This document shows, one piece after another, positions 17,492-26,080 of a stretch of DNA of 64,000 nucleotides; within the stretch, counting starts at the first letter, position 1; every line of letters begins with the position of its first letter. A program made the position numbers and the translations under genes. The DNA comes from Gammaproteobacteria bacterium (lineage in GTDB: Bacteria > Pseudomonadota > Gammaproteobacteria > Pseudomonadales > Oceanobacteraceae). The DNA lies in NCBI GenBank assembly GCA_013373125.1, contig JABXIK010000023.1, forward strand, positions 1-64,000. Reading direction: 5' to 3'. The notes beneath the pieces were generated by a model. The model was not told the origin of the DNA, made no database searches, and saw only the letters and a list, made by a program, of their open reading frames with translations.

Positions 17492-18574
17492 GTGCGTTGG
17501 TTTCAATCCAGTTGTGTGGCAATGGGGTTATGCTTCGCGTTGCTTGCTAAAGGCAGCGGTTCGGTATTACCTGAAAATTTCGCATTACTGTCTGAAGACG
17601 TACAAGCATTATTACTTGAATATGCATTTTTTAGTGATCAAGTAAATCAGCGCTGGGGCGAGCAAGCCAGCTTTGCCTCACAAAAAGCTTATGTTAAATA
17701 TCTAGATGATTACCTATCTCGTGCCACTGTGGACTTTGACCGTGGTGTATTGATCGTCGAAACCTTAGCCACTAGTGAGCCTAAGAAACAATTACGCAGT
17801 GCGATAGTGACGGCGTTATTAACCCCAGATGATCCAGCCGCTGTGGATTTATATTCCGCACGAAAAATTTCCGCCAATGGTAAGCCCTTTTTGTTAGGGC
17901 AAGTGTTGGATCGAGATGGTCAGTCAATTGCTTATGAATGGCGTGCACAAAAATTTGCCGATTTCTTAATTGAGCATCAATTGCAAGTGAGTGAAACCGC
18001 ACAGGGCCTACGCTATTGGGTCAGCATAGAAATGGTGGCAAACCATACTCAGGTAGCTGCTCAAGGAATTCGCGGCTGGGTGACGCAAGCCAGTAATCGC
18101 TTTAACTTACCAGAATCACTCATTCTAGCCATCATTGAAACCGAAAGTGGATTTAATCCATTTGCGGTGAGTCATGCAAATGCTTATGGATTAATGCAAA
18201 TTATTCCATCTACGGCGGGTGCGGATGTGTTCCAAAAAGTACTGCGCAAATCGGGTCAGCCATCACGAGATTATTTGTTTAATGCGCAAAATAACATTAC
18301 GGTGGGCAGCGCCTATCTGACCATTTTACGTGACAACTATTTATCCGGTATTCAAAACCCCACCAGCCAGTTGTATTGCATTATCAGTGCTTACAATAGT
18401 GGCGCAGGAAATGTCTTTAAAACCTTTCACCACAATCGCAAACAAGCCATACGACGTATTAATAGTTTATCGGTAGATGAAGTGCTATGGCGTTTGCGAA
18501 AGCATCAGCCTAGCCATGAAGCACGGCGCTATGTGGAAAAGGTACTGGCTTTTCAAAAGAAATATGACACATGA
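17492..18574 (+). CDS. membrane-bound-type lytic murein transglycosylase, MltC-like
   Basis: About 360 residues: a signal peptide, a DUF3393-like N-terminal domain (about 30-190) and an SLT domain (about 200-360). The catalytic glutamate is in IIETESGFNP, followed by NAYGLMQIIPSTAG and ISAYNSGAGNV. It cleaves peptidoglycan strands to 1,6-anhydro ends in the periplasm. E. coli MltC is a lipoprotein, but I see no clear lipobox here, so it may be soluble or held by its signal segment. The frame opens at a TTG (17474); the GTG at 17492 has AGAGG eight bases upstream and is preferred. Confidence 0.88.
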   Translation: MRWFQSSCVAMGLCFALLAKGSGSVLPENFALLSEDVQALLLEYAFFSDQVNQRWGEQASFASQKAYVKYLDDYLSRATVDFDRGVLIVETLATSEPKKQLRSAIVTALLTPDDPAAVDLYSARKISANGKPFLLGQVLDRDGQSIAYEWRAQKFADFLIEHQLQVSETAQGLRYWVSIEMVANHTQVAAQGIRGWVTQASNRFNLPESLILAIIETESGFNPFAVSHANAYGLMQIIPSTAGADVFQKVLRKSGQPSRDYLFNAQNNITVGSAYLTILRDNYLSGIQNPTSQLYCIISAYNSGAGNVFKTFHHNRKQAIRRINSLSVDEVLWRLRKHQPSHEARRYVEKVLAFQKKYDT

Positions 18575-19212
18575 GCGTGATAAATAAACTAAACCAACAG
18601 CTGGTGGATTTGTTTCAAAGCCAGTTGTGTGAAACAGCCTTGCCCGATTTGGATTTAAAGTTGTGGCTATTGGAGCCGCCTGAGACGGAATCATTTAGCC
18701 CTGCGCAAGTGGAGGCCATTTGGTCCAATATGCCGTATTGGGCATTTGTTTGGTCTAGTGGTCGCGCCTTGGCCCAATACTTATTGGATAACCCTGGTTT
18801 GGTTAAAGACAAGGTGATCGCCGATTTCGGTGCTGGTAGTGGGGTGGTTGCCTTGGCTGCTTTAAAAGCTGGCGCTAAACAAGCTTGGGTTGTGGATATC
18901 GACAATGCCGCCATTGATGCCTGTGAGGAAAATGCGCGATTAAATGGTTTAAATGTACAGGGTGTTAATGGCTTATCCGACTTACCCCAAGTGGATTTGT
19001 TGTTGGTCGGAGACGTGTTATACGACCCCAGAAATCACGGATTAGCGGCCCAGTTATTCACCGATAACTGGGCGGTTATCTGGGCAGAAAGCCGCGCTCA
19101 GACTAGGTTGAGCCATTACGGCCCTGTGGCCAGTCTAGATGCAGAGACGTTACCCAATCTAGGTGGATTTGATGAGCATAAGCAGATCCATATTTACCAC
19201 CATAGAGTCTAA
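18571..19212 (+). CDS. class I SAM-dependent methyltransferase (ETFB/METTL20-like)
   Basis: A 213-residue methyltransferase. VIADFGAGSGVVALAALKAGA (about residues 78-98) is the SAM site, with PYWAFVWSSGRALAQYLL before it and VDLLLVGDVLYDP after it. This layout is that of the lysine methyltransferase 16 / ETFB methyltransferase group, so a protein substrate is likely but not shown. Its start overlaps the mltC-like stop (ATGA), which suggests coupling. Confidence 0.82.
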   Translation: MSVINKLNQQLVDLFQSQLCETALPDLDLKLWLLEPPETESFSPAQVEAIWSNMPYWAFVWSSGRALAQYLLDNPGLVKDKVIADFGAGSGVVALAALKAGAKQAWVVDIDNAAIDACEENARLNGLNVQGVNGLSDLPQVDLLLVGDVLYDPRNHGLAAQLFTDNWAVIWAESRAQTRLSHYGPVASLDAETLPNLGGFDEHKQIHIYHHRV

Positions 19213-19283
19213 TAAAGCCTGAAAAAACCACGTAACTGGCAATTTCTGTCTATACTGAAATCAGTTGGGCGAGGATCTCAGTT

Positions 19284-19739
19284 ATGCATTATAAGACAGT
19301 GAAAGACGTGGTGGATCATAGTCGCCGCCTGCACCAGCAAATTAGCCAGCTGTATCAAGAGATTCGACAAGAGCAATCACAAGAGCGTGTAAAAATGCTG
19401 TTGGATTATCTAAAGCGTCATGAAGATCATTTAGAGCAAAGTCTTGAGAAGTTTGAAAAAGATAAAAGCCAAAAAGTATTGGATAGCTGGTTTCAGTATG
19501 TGCCGGATCAGGACATCTCGGAAGTACTAGAGCAAGTTGATATCAATGATCACATGAGTGTGGATGAAGTGATTTTGATGGCCTTGAAATTGGACGATTA
19601 TTTTATCGACTTATATGAGGGCATGGTGGAGCATTCAAGTTCGTCAGCCGTACAATCGGTTTTTCAAAATTTATTGGATATGGAACAGCAAGAGAAAATT
19701 CGCACAGCCCGAACGGCACTAAACATGTCAGATATGTAA
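19284..19739 (+). CDS. helical protein, possibly ferritin-like
   Basis: A 151-residue, highly charged, helix-rich protein without signal peptide. RHEDHLEQSLEKF (about residues 49-62) and LDDYFIDLYEGMVEH (about 106-120) look like the helices of rubrerythrin/ferritin-like proteins, where glutamates and histidines bind metal. I cannot lay out a full di-iron site by eye, so the assignment is tentative. It is followed by a strong terminator and may be a single-gene unit. Confidence 0.75.
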   Translation: MHYKTVKDVVDHSRRLHQQISQLYQEIRQEQSQERVKMLLDYLKRHEDHLEQSLEKFEKDKSQKVLDSWFQYVPDQDISEVLEQVDINDHMSVDEVILMALKLDDYFIDLYEGMVEHSSSSAVQSVFQNLLDMEQQEKIRTARTALNMSDM

Positions 19740-19752
19740 ATCAATGGGCAAT

Positions 19753-19778
19753 AAAAAAGCGGCATTTGCCGCTTTTTT
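19753..19778. terminator. bidirectional rho-independent terminator
   Basis: AAAAAAGCGGC pairs with GCCGCTTTTTT around ATTT. It lies between the ferritin-like gene and the convergent LysR gene and can serve both. Confidence 0.92.
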
Positions 19779-19790
19779 ATTGCATTGAAT

Positions 19791-20771
19791 TTACAAGCGT
19801 TGCTTAGCAATGCATTTGCGAAAATGTGCGAGCTGATCTTGTTCTGAATATTCGGAGCATTCTTCCATGAGTTTTTCTAACTCTTGGGATTTCTCAATAA
19901 AAAAATCAATAAAAGCACGCACTTTCTTCGGCTGATGTTTACCACCGGGAAAGACAAGATACAGAGGTTCTTGCTCGATTTGCCAATCTGGCAGTAGAAT
20001 TTCTAACGAACCATCTAATATTTCTTCGTATACCATGAAGGTTGAGGTAATTGAAACACCATGGCCTGCCGTCATATGGTGTTTGACAATTTCATGGTGA
20101 TTAACGATGACAGAGCTGTTTTGTTCTACCTCTAAACGCTCGCCGCTTTCTTTATGAATGAAACACGCATTATGGCTGTAACCTTTACGAGAGCCGAATT
20201 CTACCCATGGAATGTTATTAAGTTGCTCTGGGTGCGTGAAAGGGCCGTACTTTTCAATGAAAGCAGGGCTTGCGCAGAGAACAGGATCGGTATCGTCTAC
20301 TTTACGCGCAATTAAGCTTGAATCTTCAAGTTTGCCTAAAGCAAAGCCAACATCAAAGCCGTCACGGATTAAATGCACATCGCCATCATTAAATACCAAC
20401 TCCATACCAATTTGCGGATAAGTATCTTTAAAGGCTGCCATCCAACGGCCCATTAAATCTATTGCAAACCCAACTGGAGCAGAGATTCGTAAGTGCCCAC
20501 TGGCTTCTTTTTGTTTGTCGGCAATGCGTTCGTGAATATCGCTGATTTCTTCGAACAAGGGTTTGTATTGTTCGTAGTATTGTAGGCCTACATCGGTCGG
20601 GCGTACTTCGCGCGTAGTACGCTCCAATAAACGCACGCTGAGTTTTTCTTCAAGGTCAGTAATCATTCGACTGACGCGGGACTTGGGCATATCAAGGCTG
20701 CGTGCGGCGGCGGTAAAACTGCCTTCTTGCACGACCTTGATAAACACAGACATCTGATTCAGATCTAACAT
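19791..20771 (-). CDS. LysR family transcriptional regulator
   Basis: A 326-residue regulator. The N-terminal winged helix-turn-helix reads SVFIKVVQEGSFTAAARSL then SRVSRMITDLEEKL, and the substrate-binding domain starts at GHLRISAPVGF (about residue 92), as in the CrgA/DmlR-type subgroup. The effector is unknown. The frame also has an ATG at 20786, but that codon lies within the palindrome at 20784-20801, and the second ATG at 20771 starts directly before the DNA-binding domain. It is 85 bases from the first diheme cytochrome gene on the same strand. Confidence 0.9.
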   Translation of the reverse strand: MLDLNQMSVFIKVVQEGSFTAAARSLDMPKSRVSRMITDLEEKLSVRLLERTTREVRPTDVGLQYYEQYKPLFEEISDIHERIADKQKEASGHLRISAPVGFAIDLMGRWMAAFKDTYPQIGMELVFNDGDVHLIRDGFDVGFALGKLEDSSLIARKVDDTDPVLCASPAFIEKYGPFTHPEQLNNIPWVEFGSRKGYSHNACFIHKESGERLEVEQNSSVIVNHHEIVKHHMTAGHGVSITSTFMVYEEILDGSLEILLPDWQIEQEPLYLVFPGGKHQPKKVRAFIDFFIEKSQELEKLMEECSEYSEQDQLAHFRKCIAKQRL

Positions 20772-20783
20772 GGCTTTCCATAA

Positions 20784-20801
20784 CATTTAGTTTGCTAAAT
20801 G
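20784..20801. promoter_or_regulatory. palindrome at the LysR start, possible operator
   Basis: CATTTAG-TTTG-CTAAATG is a perfect inverted repeat with seven-base arms. It overlaps the first possible start codon of the LysR gene. LysR regulators often bind such sites to control themselves; binding here is inference. Confidence 0.4.
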
Positions 20802-20811
20802 ATGGGCCAAA

Positions 20812-20829
20812 ACTGACCAAAAGGCCAGT
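20812..20829 (-). terminator. weak terminator after the diheme cytochrome gene
   Basis: On the minus strand ACTGGCC-TTTT-GGTCAGT forms a stem with one mismatch, followed by TTTT. It lies downstream of the cytochrome gene ending at 20856 and ahead of the LysR gene. Confidence 0.5.
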
Positions 20830-20855
20830 ATTCACATTTGAATCAGAATAAAAAT

Positions 20856-22004
20856 TTACTCCGCACAGCTTTCATAAGGTAGGGTATCAATCCAGTCGCT
20901 GATTAATTGTGCGGCCTCTTCATCTACCAGTGAACGACCTATGGGTGGCATACGATCTTTGGGTTCGGTATGACGCATTCGAATCGGGATACTGGAGATC
21001 TCTCCACGACCTGGCCAGATGTCAAAGCCACCACCACGCCAGCCGTGGCTTGGATTGCAGATGCCATGTTTATAATCAATATCTTTTCGCCAATATTCTA
21101 AGCGTAAACCCGAAAGCTCGCCTGATCCACCGTCGCTATGACAATGAGCACAATTAATATCTAAATAAGCCTTCGCTCGATTTTCTAGTGTTGCTGTTTG
21201 ATCTTGCCAGTTTGGAGCAAATTCAATAGATGAAAGGTCTTCTGGTAAGGCAGTTAATATCCCAATACTGCTCCAGTATTGAAGTTGGTTTACATGAGAG
21301 TTTGGATCTAAGTAATTTAAATTTCGTGCTTTTGGACCGATCGGAGTCAAAAATGTTTTGTCATTAATTTTTGTAACATGGCAGACACTACATTGACCTT
21401 TTGAAGGAGTCCTATAATCAAAGGTATAGGGCAGATTATTCGATATAATAGTGTGTTCCTTAATTGTTCCTGTAACACTAAGATAGGCATCACTTAATTC
21501 TGGATACCAAACGAACGGGAGAAATTCCCAGCCATTTTCACGTTTTATCAGCAATCGAACTTCTAAAATATTTTCAGGTTCTTTCTGCACATCTTCTGGT
21601 AGAGCGAATATTTTTATTAACGTAGATCCAATAGGGAAATTGAAGGTATCAGTTTCAATGTAATCAATTTTTTTTCCAGTTGGAAGTAATATGAAACGAT
21701 ATTTTCGAGTAAAGTCAGTGAATAACGTATTATTTAAATGATAAGGAGTAATGTCTTCATGGGTGGTATAAACATTATTTTTGATGGATTTAAATAACCC
21801 GTACTCAGATAACTTATTACAGTTGAAATTATAGATGGCAGTCCAGTTGATTTCGCCGTCTACTTTTGTTTCACATTCTATCGGATTTGTCCCGAATGGG
21901 TTTTTGGGTTCATTAATTTTATTGCTGCTGTTGTTTTCGTTGTAACAACCATGCAAAAAAATCAAGGATATTAAGGTTAATAGATAAAGGGATTTATTAT
22001 TCAT
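20856..22004 (-). CDS. SO2930/HNE_0200 family diheme c-type cytochrome lipoprotein (copy 1)
   Basis: A 382-residue exported protein. The short signal peptide ends in LHGC, a lipobox. Two heme-binding sites are visible: CSVCH (about residue 203) and CAHCH (about residue 283). RMPPIGRSLV near the C-terminus probably gives an axial methionine. Other family marks are FTDFTRKYRFI and PIGPKARNLNY. This family is known to occur as a pair with a parallel beta-helix protein, and the function of the pair is unknown. A paralogue lies 40 bases upstream. The start codon directly follows a terminator-like hairpin and has no visible ribosome binding site. Confidence 0.9.
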   Translation of the reverse strand: MNNKSLYLLTLISLIFLHGCYNENNSSNKINEPKNPFGTNPIECETKVDGEINWTAIYNFNCNKLSEYGLFKSIKNNVYTTHEDITPYHLNNTLFTDFTRKYRFILLPTGKKIDYIETDTFNFPIGSTLIKIFALPEDVQKEPENILEVRLLIKRENGWEFLPFVWYPELSDAYLSVTGTIKEHTIISNNLPYTFDYRTPSKGQCSVCHVTKINDKTFLTPIGPKARNLNYLDPNSHVNQLQYWSSIGILTALPEDLSSIEFAPNWQDQTATLENRAKAYLDINCAHCHSDGGSGELSGLRLEYWRKDIDYKHGICNPSHGWRGGGFDIWPGRGEISSIPIRMRHTEPKDRMPPIGRSLVDEEAAQLISDWIDTLPYESCAE

Positions 22005-22036
22005 AAAAAATAAGCGACCAGATTAGTCTGGTCGCT
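22005..22036 (-). terminator. terminator-like hairpin touching the start of cytochrome copy 1
   Basis: On the minus strand AGCGACCAGA-CTAA-TCTGGTCGCT (10 perfect pairs, 22013-22036) is followed by TATTTTTT, and the ATG of the next gene begins right after the T run. It looks like an intrinsic terminator placed where a ribosome binding site would be expected. Confidence 0.8.
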
Positions 22037-22043
22037 GGATATA

Positions 22044-23234
22044 TTAATTACATGGTGTTTTTGTGCTTGCATCTATCCAAGCTTTAACAAGTTCTGTCCC
22101 TTCGCTATGGACGAGCTCTCTTCCTAATGGAGGCATTTGGTCACCGCTACCATCTGGAATTGCTTCCATGCGTTGAATCATAATTGATTCATCCGCTGCT
22201 CCAGGAGAAATGATCCAAGAGAGACCTTGGCCACCATAAGAGATAGGCTTATTACATGTGGCTAAGGATCCTTCAAATTGCCATTGAGCATTAAAGTTTG
22301 TATTGCTTGCGTCGCCTTCTTCTCGATGACAATGAGCGCAATTAATATCTAACCAACCTCTGGCAAATGAGTCTAATTGGCTAGGGGAAATAGAGTTTAC
22401 ATCTACGTCGTCATTAAAGACGGGTACTGATTCAATTTCAGCGGTGTTGCTAGGTACACCACTTAATATGCCATATTCGACCCATTTACTGATTTGATTT
22501 ATTGGGCCAGTGCCGTAATCCTTATCGCTATTAAGGTAACGAGCCTTTGGACCAATAGGTGATTTACCAATGCTTCCCCCTTCCGGCTTAAATTGATGAC
22601 AGCGGATGCATTGCTGACTATTAGGTACACCATACGTGAATTCTAAATCCTCTTCACCGTGTTTTAGTTCCACATCTGTGTTACCGCCAATTAGCGTTAA
22701 GATCGCATCACTTTTATCTGCGTTCCAAATGTATGGGAGAGCTTCCCAACCAGATTCACGGTGGATCATTAATCTTGTTTCTATGAGTTCTTCTTTTTCA
22801 ATTCCTCTATCGGATGTGTCTAATGGAACGGAAAAAGTTTTAACTAGAACACTGCCAATAGGGAAGTCAAATACTTCACTAGCATTGTAAGTGGCAGTGG
22901 TGTCGTTAGGCACAAAAATAAATCGATATTTACTGGCGTAATCGGTGAATAGCGGAGTTGAAAGGTCGTACGCTAGGCCACGGTTATTCGGATTATCCGT
23001 TGGATCACATTGATTTTGGAATAATTGATATTCAGAAAGATTGGTTGCATTTTCTGTTTTTAGTTTTTCCCATTGTACGCTTTGTTCGGTATTTAACACA
23101 CAAAGAGCATTTTCACTTAAACCAATAACTCTTTTTTGTACTTGATTGCTTGTATCCTCGGTATCTGAGGATGAGCCGCATCCAACAACTCCAGCTAGAG
23201 TTATTGAAGCTATAAGTGCTTTTATTGAATTCAT
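22044..23234 (-). CDS. SO2930/HNE_0200 family diheme c-type cytochrome lipoprotein (copy 2)
   Basis: A 396-residue paralogue of the neighbouring gene. The signal peptide ends in GVVGC (lipobox). Heme sites are CIRCH (about residue 208) and CAHCH (about 297); QMPPLGRELV is the likely axial-methionine segment. It shares FTDYASKYRFI, FDFPIGSVLVKTF and PIGPKARYLN with copy 1. AGGG lies seven bases before the ATG. It is the member directly next to the beta-helix gene, so it is probably the original partner and copy 1 the duplicate. Confidence 0.9.
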   Translation of the reverse strand: MNSIKALIASITLAGVVGCGSSSDTEDTSNQVQKRVIGLSENALCVLNTEQSVQWEKLKTENATNLSEYQLFQNQCDPTDNPNNRGLAYDLSTPLFTDYASKYRFIFVPNDTTATYNASEVFDFPIGSVLVKTFSVPLDTSDRGIEKEELIETRLMIHRESGWEALPYIWNADKSDAILTLIGGNTDVELKHGEEDLEFTYGVPNSQQCIRCHQFKPEGGSIGKSPIGPKARYLNSDKDYGTGPINQISKWVEYGILSGVPSNTAEIESVPVFNDDVDVNSISPSQLDSFARGWLDINCAHCHREEGDASNTNFNAQWQFEGSLATCNKPISYGGQGLSWIISPGAADESIMIQRMEAIPDGSGDQMPPLGRELVHSEGTELVKAWIDASTKTPCN

Positions 23235-23256
23235 ACTGCTACCCTAGTTAGAGAGA

Positions 23257-23276
23257 TGGAGGGGGAACCCCCTCCA
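23257..23276. other. GC-rich hairpin between the beta-helix gene and cytochrome copy 2
   Basis: TGGAGGGGG and CCCCCTCCA are separated by two bases. There is no T run on the minus strand, so it is more likely a transcript-stabilising or processing hairpin than a terminator. Confidence 0.6.
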
Positions 23277-23288
23277 AGCATTGATAGA

Positions 23289-24896
23289 TTAGATCTCTAC
23301 AGTAATGCAAGCATCTGGTGCTGTTGCTGCATCATCAACACCACAACTAAAACTTGTGTTGTCATCAAATGTCACAACTGCTTTGCTTGCGGCTGTTGGG
23401 ATATCTTTTCCAGATTCACCACCGCATGTGAAGATTTCTGGCGTATCTGTGGTTAGCACATATTTAGGACCAGTTGGATTGTTTTCACTATCCAGCTCCC
23501 ATGCATCTTCAGCCATAGGGTCTACACGAGTTACGCTTCCCATAGTTGCCGAACCGTTTTCGGAAATACAAATAGCATCACTTTTGTCATCACCATCATT
23601 AGCATAATCGTATGGTAAAAACTCTTTAGGGTTAAAATAAGGTGACGCATTTAAACCTTCATCTTGTGCGAAAGGTACTAATTCGCCTGCATTTGCTAAG
23701 AGTTCACCAACACCATCATAGAAGATGTCTGGAATACCACCTTTTAAGGCGTAGCCCAAAACAATTTGTTGCATATCTTCTAGGGCACCTGCTTGAGGCA
23801 GATATTTTTCTTGAGAGATAGTATTGCTATGAATATTTACTGACTTCATTAATGGATTCCAGCCGGAGGCCAAAATTGAACCGTATTCAGTACCGTAATT
23901 ATCAACATCACCGTCTGGTAAGAAGAATGAAGTAACAGCCATTGCCATCGTTTCATTGTTTTTGATTGTATTGTTGAAAACTTCAACATCTTGAGCGGCA
24001 AGCAAAATAATCCCCGTGCCTGGTGGCACAATGTGAACACCTGCAGGGTTGCTTCCTGCTACGGCGAAATTTGGAGCATTGTTTGACTCTACAAGGTTAT
24101 CAAATACACGAACATTTTTGGTGTAGCGAGTGTTTTCAGCAATTGGCAGGTTGAATACGAGTATGCCGCCGGTATTGCCAATCGCTATGTTGTTATAGAC
24201 ATCAGCATTAATGGAGTTTTCAATTTCAATGCCTGCCACATTTTTCTCTGCGGTACAGCCGCGAACGACGATATTTTGTGATTGACCTACGTAGACACCT
24301 GCGTCAGCAGAACCTTTAACATAGCAATCTTCAACCAAGATATTTTCAGATAAAACAGGGTACAGACCGTAGGCACCATTTCCTGGGCTGTAATCAGTTT
24401 CCCAGACGGTTGCAACGCGGCGTAAAATTACACCATCTACATCTTTTGTTTTAATAGCATTATTAGCTGATTCATAAACGCCAAGATCTTCCATAATTAG
24501 GTCATCCATATTTGTAATATGGAATGAATCTTCACTGGTACCATCAAAGTCTAGGATGGTTTTATCCATCCCTGCGCCTTTAATTGTTAGACCAACAATA
24601 GAATCTAGGCCGTTAAAATCGAAGCCTCCTTCCATTTCATAACGGCCAGCAGGAAGAATAATGGTATCGCCAGATTGAACGGATTGAAGAGCCGTACTCA
24701 AGTCGGTATATATTTTTGAATCACTTAGATCAGATTCACTACCGATACAGATTGTACGAGGTACAGATGTTACGGCGTCACAATCGAATACTTTTGCAAT
24801 ACTATCGTCGCCACCATCGCTGCTACTGCCGCAGCCCACTAAGGCTAGGCCAGCTGCGACCGCTGCAGCTAATTTTAGTTGGTTTGTTGTTTTCAT
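23289..24896 (-). CDS. parallel beta-helix repeat lipoprotein (partner of SO2930-type cytochromes)
   Basis: A 535-residue exported protein. The signal peptide ends in LALVGC followed by a Gly/Ser/Asp linker, a lipobox. From about residue 60 to 340 it is made of NosD-like turns such as LTIKGAG, NILVEDCYVKGSADAGVYV and NIVVRGCTAEKNVAGIEIEN, a right-handed parallel beta-helix. The C-terminal part (about 400-535) has several cysteines in short, acidic segments and is not recognised. It is the first gene of the set read leftwards, with GAGGGT ahead of the ATG. Known from family: it pairs with the diheme cytochromes. Role unknown; a substrate-binding or surface scaffold role is inference. Confidence 0.9.
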   Translation of the reverse strand: MKTTNQLKLAAAVAAGLALVGCGSSSDGGDDSIAKVFDCDAVTSVPRTICIGSESDLSDSKIYTDLSTALQSVQSGDTIILPAGRYEMEGGFDFNGLDSIVGLTIKGAGMDKTILDFDGTSEDSFHITNMDDLIMEDLGVYESANNAIKTKDVDGVILRRVATVWETDYSPGNGAYGLYPVLSENILVEDCYVKGSADAGVYVGQSQNIVVRGCTAEKNVAGIEIENSINADVYNNIAIGNTGGILVFNLPIAENTRYTKNVRVFDNLVESNNAPNFAVAGSNPAGVHIVPPGTGIILLAAQDVEVFNNTIKNNETMAMAVTSFFLPDGDVDNYGTEYGSILASGWNPLMKSVNIHSNTISQEKYLPQAGALEDMQQIVLGYALKGGIPDIFYDGVGELLANAGELVPFAQDEGLNASPYFNPKEFLPYDYANDGDDKSDAICISENGSATMGSVTRVDPMAEDAWELDSENNPTGPKYVLTTDTPEIFTCGGESGKDIPTAASKAVVTFDDNTSFSCGVDDAATAPDACITVEI

Positions 24897-24963
24897 TATT
24901 ACCCTCTATTTTTACGAATTAATCGTATATAGAGAGTAATAAAGAGTGGGGCGTATAGGAGAG

Positions 24964-24993
24964 GTGATATTTGGCCGTATGGCCGAAAATCAC
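24964..24993. other. imperfect inverted repeat between the AraC and beta-helix genes
   Basis: GTGATATTTGGCC and GGCCGAAAATCAC pair with two mismatches around GTAT. It lies 4 bases after the AraC stop codon and about 70 bases before the beta-helix start. It could be an operator of the beta-helix promoter or an AraC transcript end; no T run follows. Confidence 0.45.
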
Positions 24994-24997
24994 TTAA

Positions 24998-26080
24998 TTA
25001 TACATAGCTAGTTGATTGATAAGTTTTGCGGTAAAAACTTGGGGTTTTTCCTACCCACTTTTTAAATGCATGGCGGAAATTGGTGACATCACTAAATCCA
25101 ATTAAGTTTGAAATGTCTTCTATGGTGATATCTGTACGCGTGAGGTATTCGATAGAAAGCTGGCATCGAACTTTATTCAGTATTTTCTGATACGAGGTGC
25201 CAATGTTTGCTAACTGGCGGCGCAAAGTGCGGGAGCTGACTTTAAATGCGCTGGCTAACATTTCAATGTCAGGGTAGTCACCGGCACAGCTCACTAATAT
25301 TTGCTGGATTTCATTGACTAATGAGTGCTGCTGCTTCAGTTGGTCGAGTAGCTCATTGCAATAGGGCAGGTATTGAGTGCAATCGGCATGATTGCCTTGT
25401 TTGCGTTCTCGGCTAAATAACTGGGTACTGATGGTCCAAGTATTTTGTGGGCAGTTAAATTCTACTGGGCAGCCATATATGGATTCGTATTCAGCGCGAT
25501 TCTTCTCATCATCGAATGTGAATTGAACATGTGAATAGCAAAGATCATCACCAAAAATGCTGCGTGCAACGTGTATTTTTGAAGCATTACCCAAGGCCAC
25601 AAAAAAGGATAGTGGTTGGGCTTCTAAATTTTGCACGTTATACATGGTGGCATGCATTTGCGTGTCTCTATGGGTGGTATTTCGTTTGAGTAAATTGCCA
25701 AGTAATGAGGAGTATTTTGTTTCAATTTCGATGGCGTGGCCTAGGTTTTGGGTGGATGCGACAGCATAGCCAAAAACACCAAGATCACTGACTTGGTAAG
25801 TGGCACCAATACGTGCGCCAACGATGGGGCCTAAATGTTCTGCGCAAAACTTCATGGCGGCGACGACTTTAAATGCGGGAAAACTGCTCTCTTCAAGATC
25901 AGCTCGTTTTAAACTGATATGACTTAACAGCTTTTCGCTGAAGGCTGGGTCATGTTCATCTAAGTAGCGAAAAATATTTCGCAGCTCAAATGCAGGGTAA
26001 GGTTGATCCCCTAATACAGACAAATGACAATCTGTATTTGTGTAAAAATTCATGACTTGATTCACGTTCATACCTGCCAC
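24998..26080 (-). CDS. AraC family transcriptional regulator (OruR/ArgR-like, Arabinose_bd domain)
   Basis: About 355-360 residues. The N-terminal ligand-sensing domain (about 25-210) includes FRYLDEHDPAF and YQVSDLGVFGYAVASTQNL, as in OruR-type regulators; the C-terminal double helix-turn-helix includes PDIEMLASAFKVSSRTLRRQ and DITIEDISNLIGFSDVTNFR ending FKKWVGKTPSFYRK. It is upstream of the beta-helix/cytochrome genes on the same strand, so it is the best candidate for their regulator. Starts at GTG 26080, ATG 26071 or GTG 26065 are possible; the last has GGCAGG seven bases upstream. Confidence 0.9.
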   Translation of the reverse strand: MAGMNVNQVMNFYTNTDCHLSVLGDQPYPAFELRNIFRYLDEHDPAFSEKLLSHISLKRADLEESSFPAFKVVAAMKFCAEHLGPIVGARIGATYQVSDLGVFGYAVASTQNLGHAIEIETKYSSLLGNLLKRNTTHRDTQMHATMYNVQNLEAQPLSFFVALGNASKIHVARSIFGDDLCYSHVQFTFDDEKNRAEYESIYGCPVEFNCPQNTWTISTQLFSRERKQGNHADCTQYLPYCNELLDQLKQQHSLVNEIQQILVSCAGDYPDIEMLASAFKVSSRTLRRQLANIGTSYQKILNKVRCQLSIEYLTRTDITIEDISNLIGFSDVTNFRHAFKKWVGKTPSFYRKTYQSTSYV

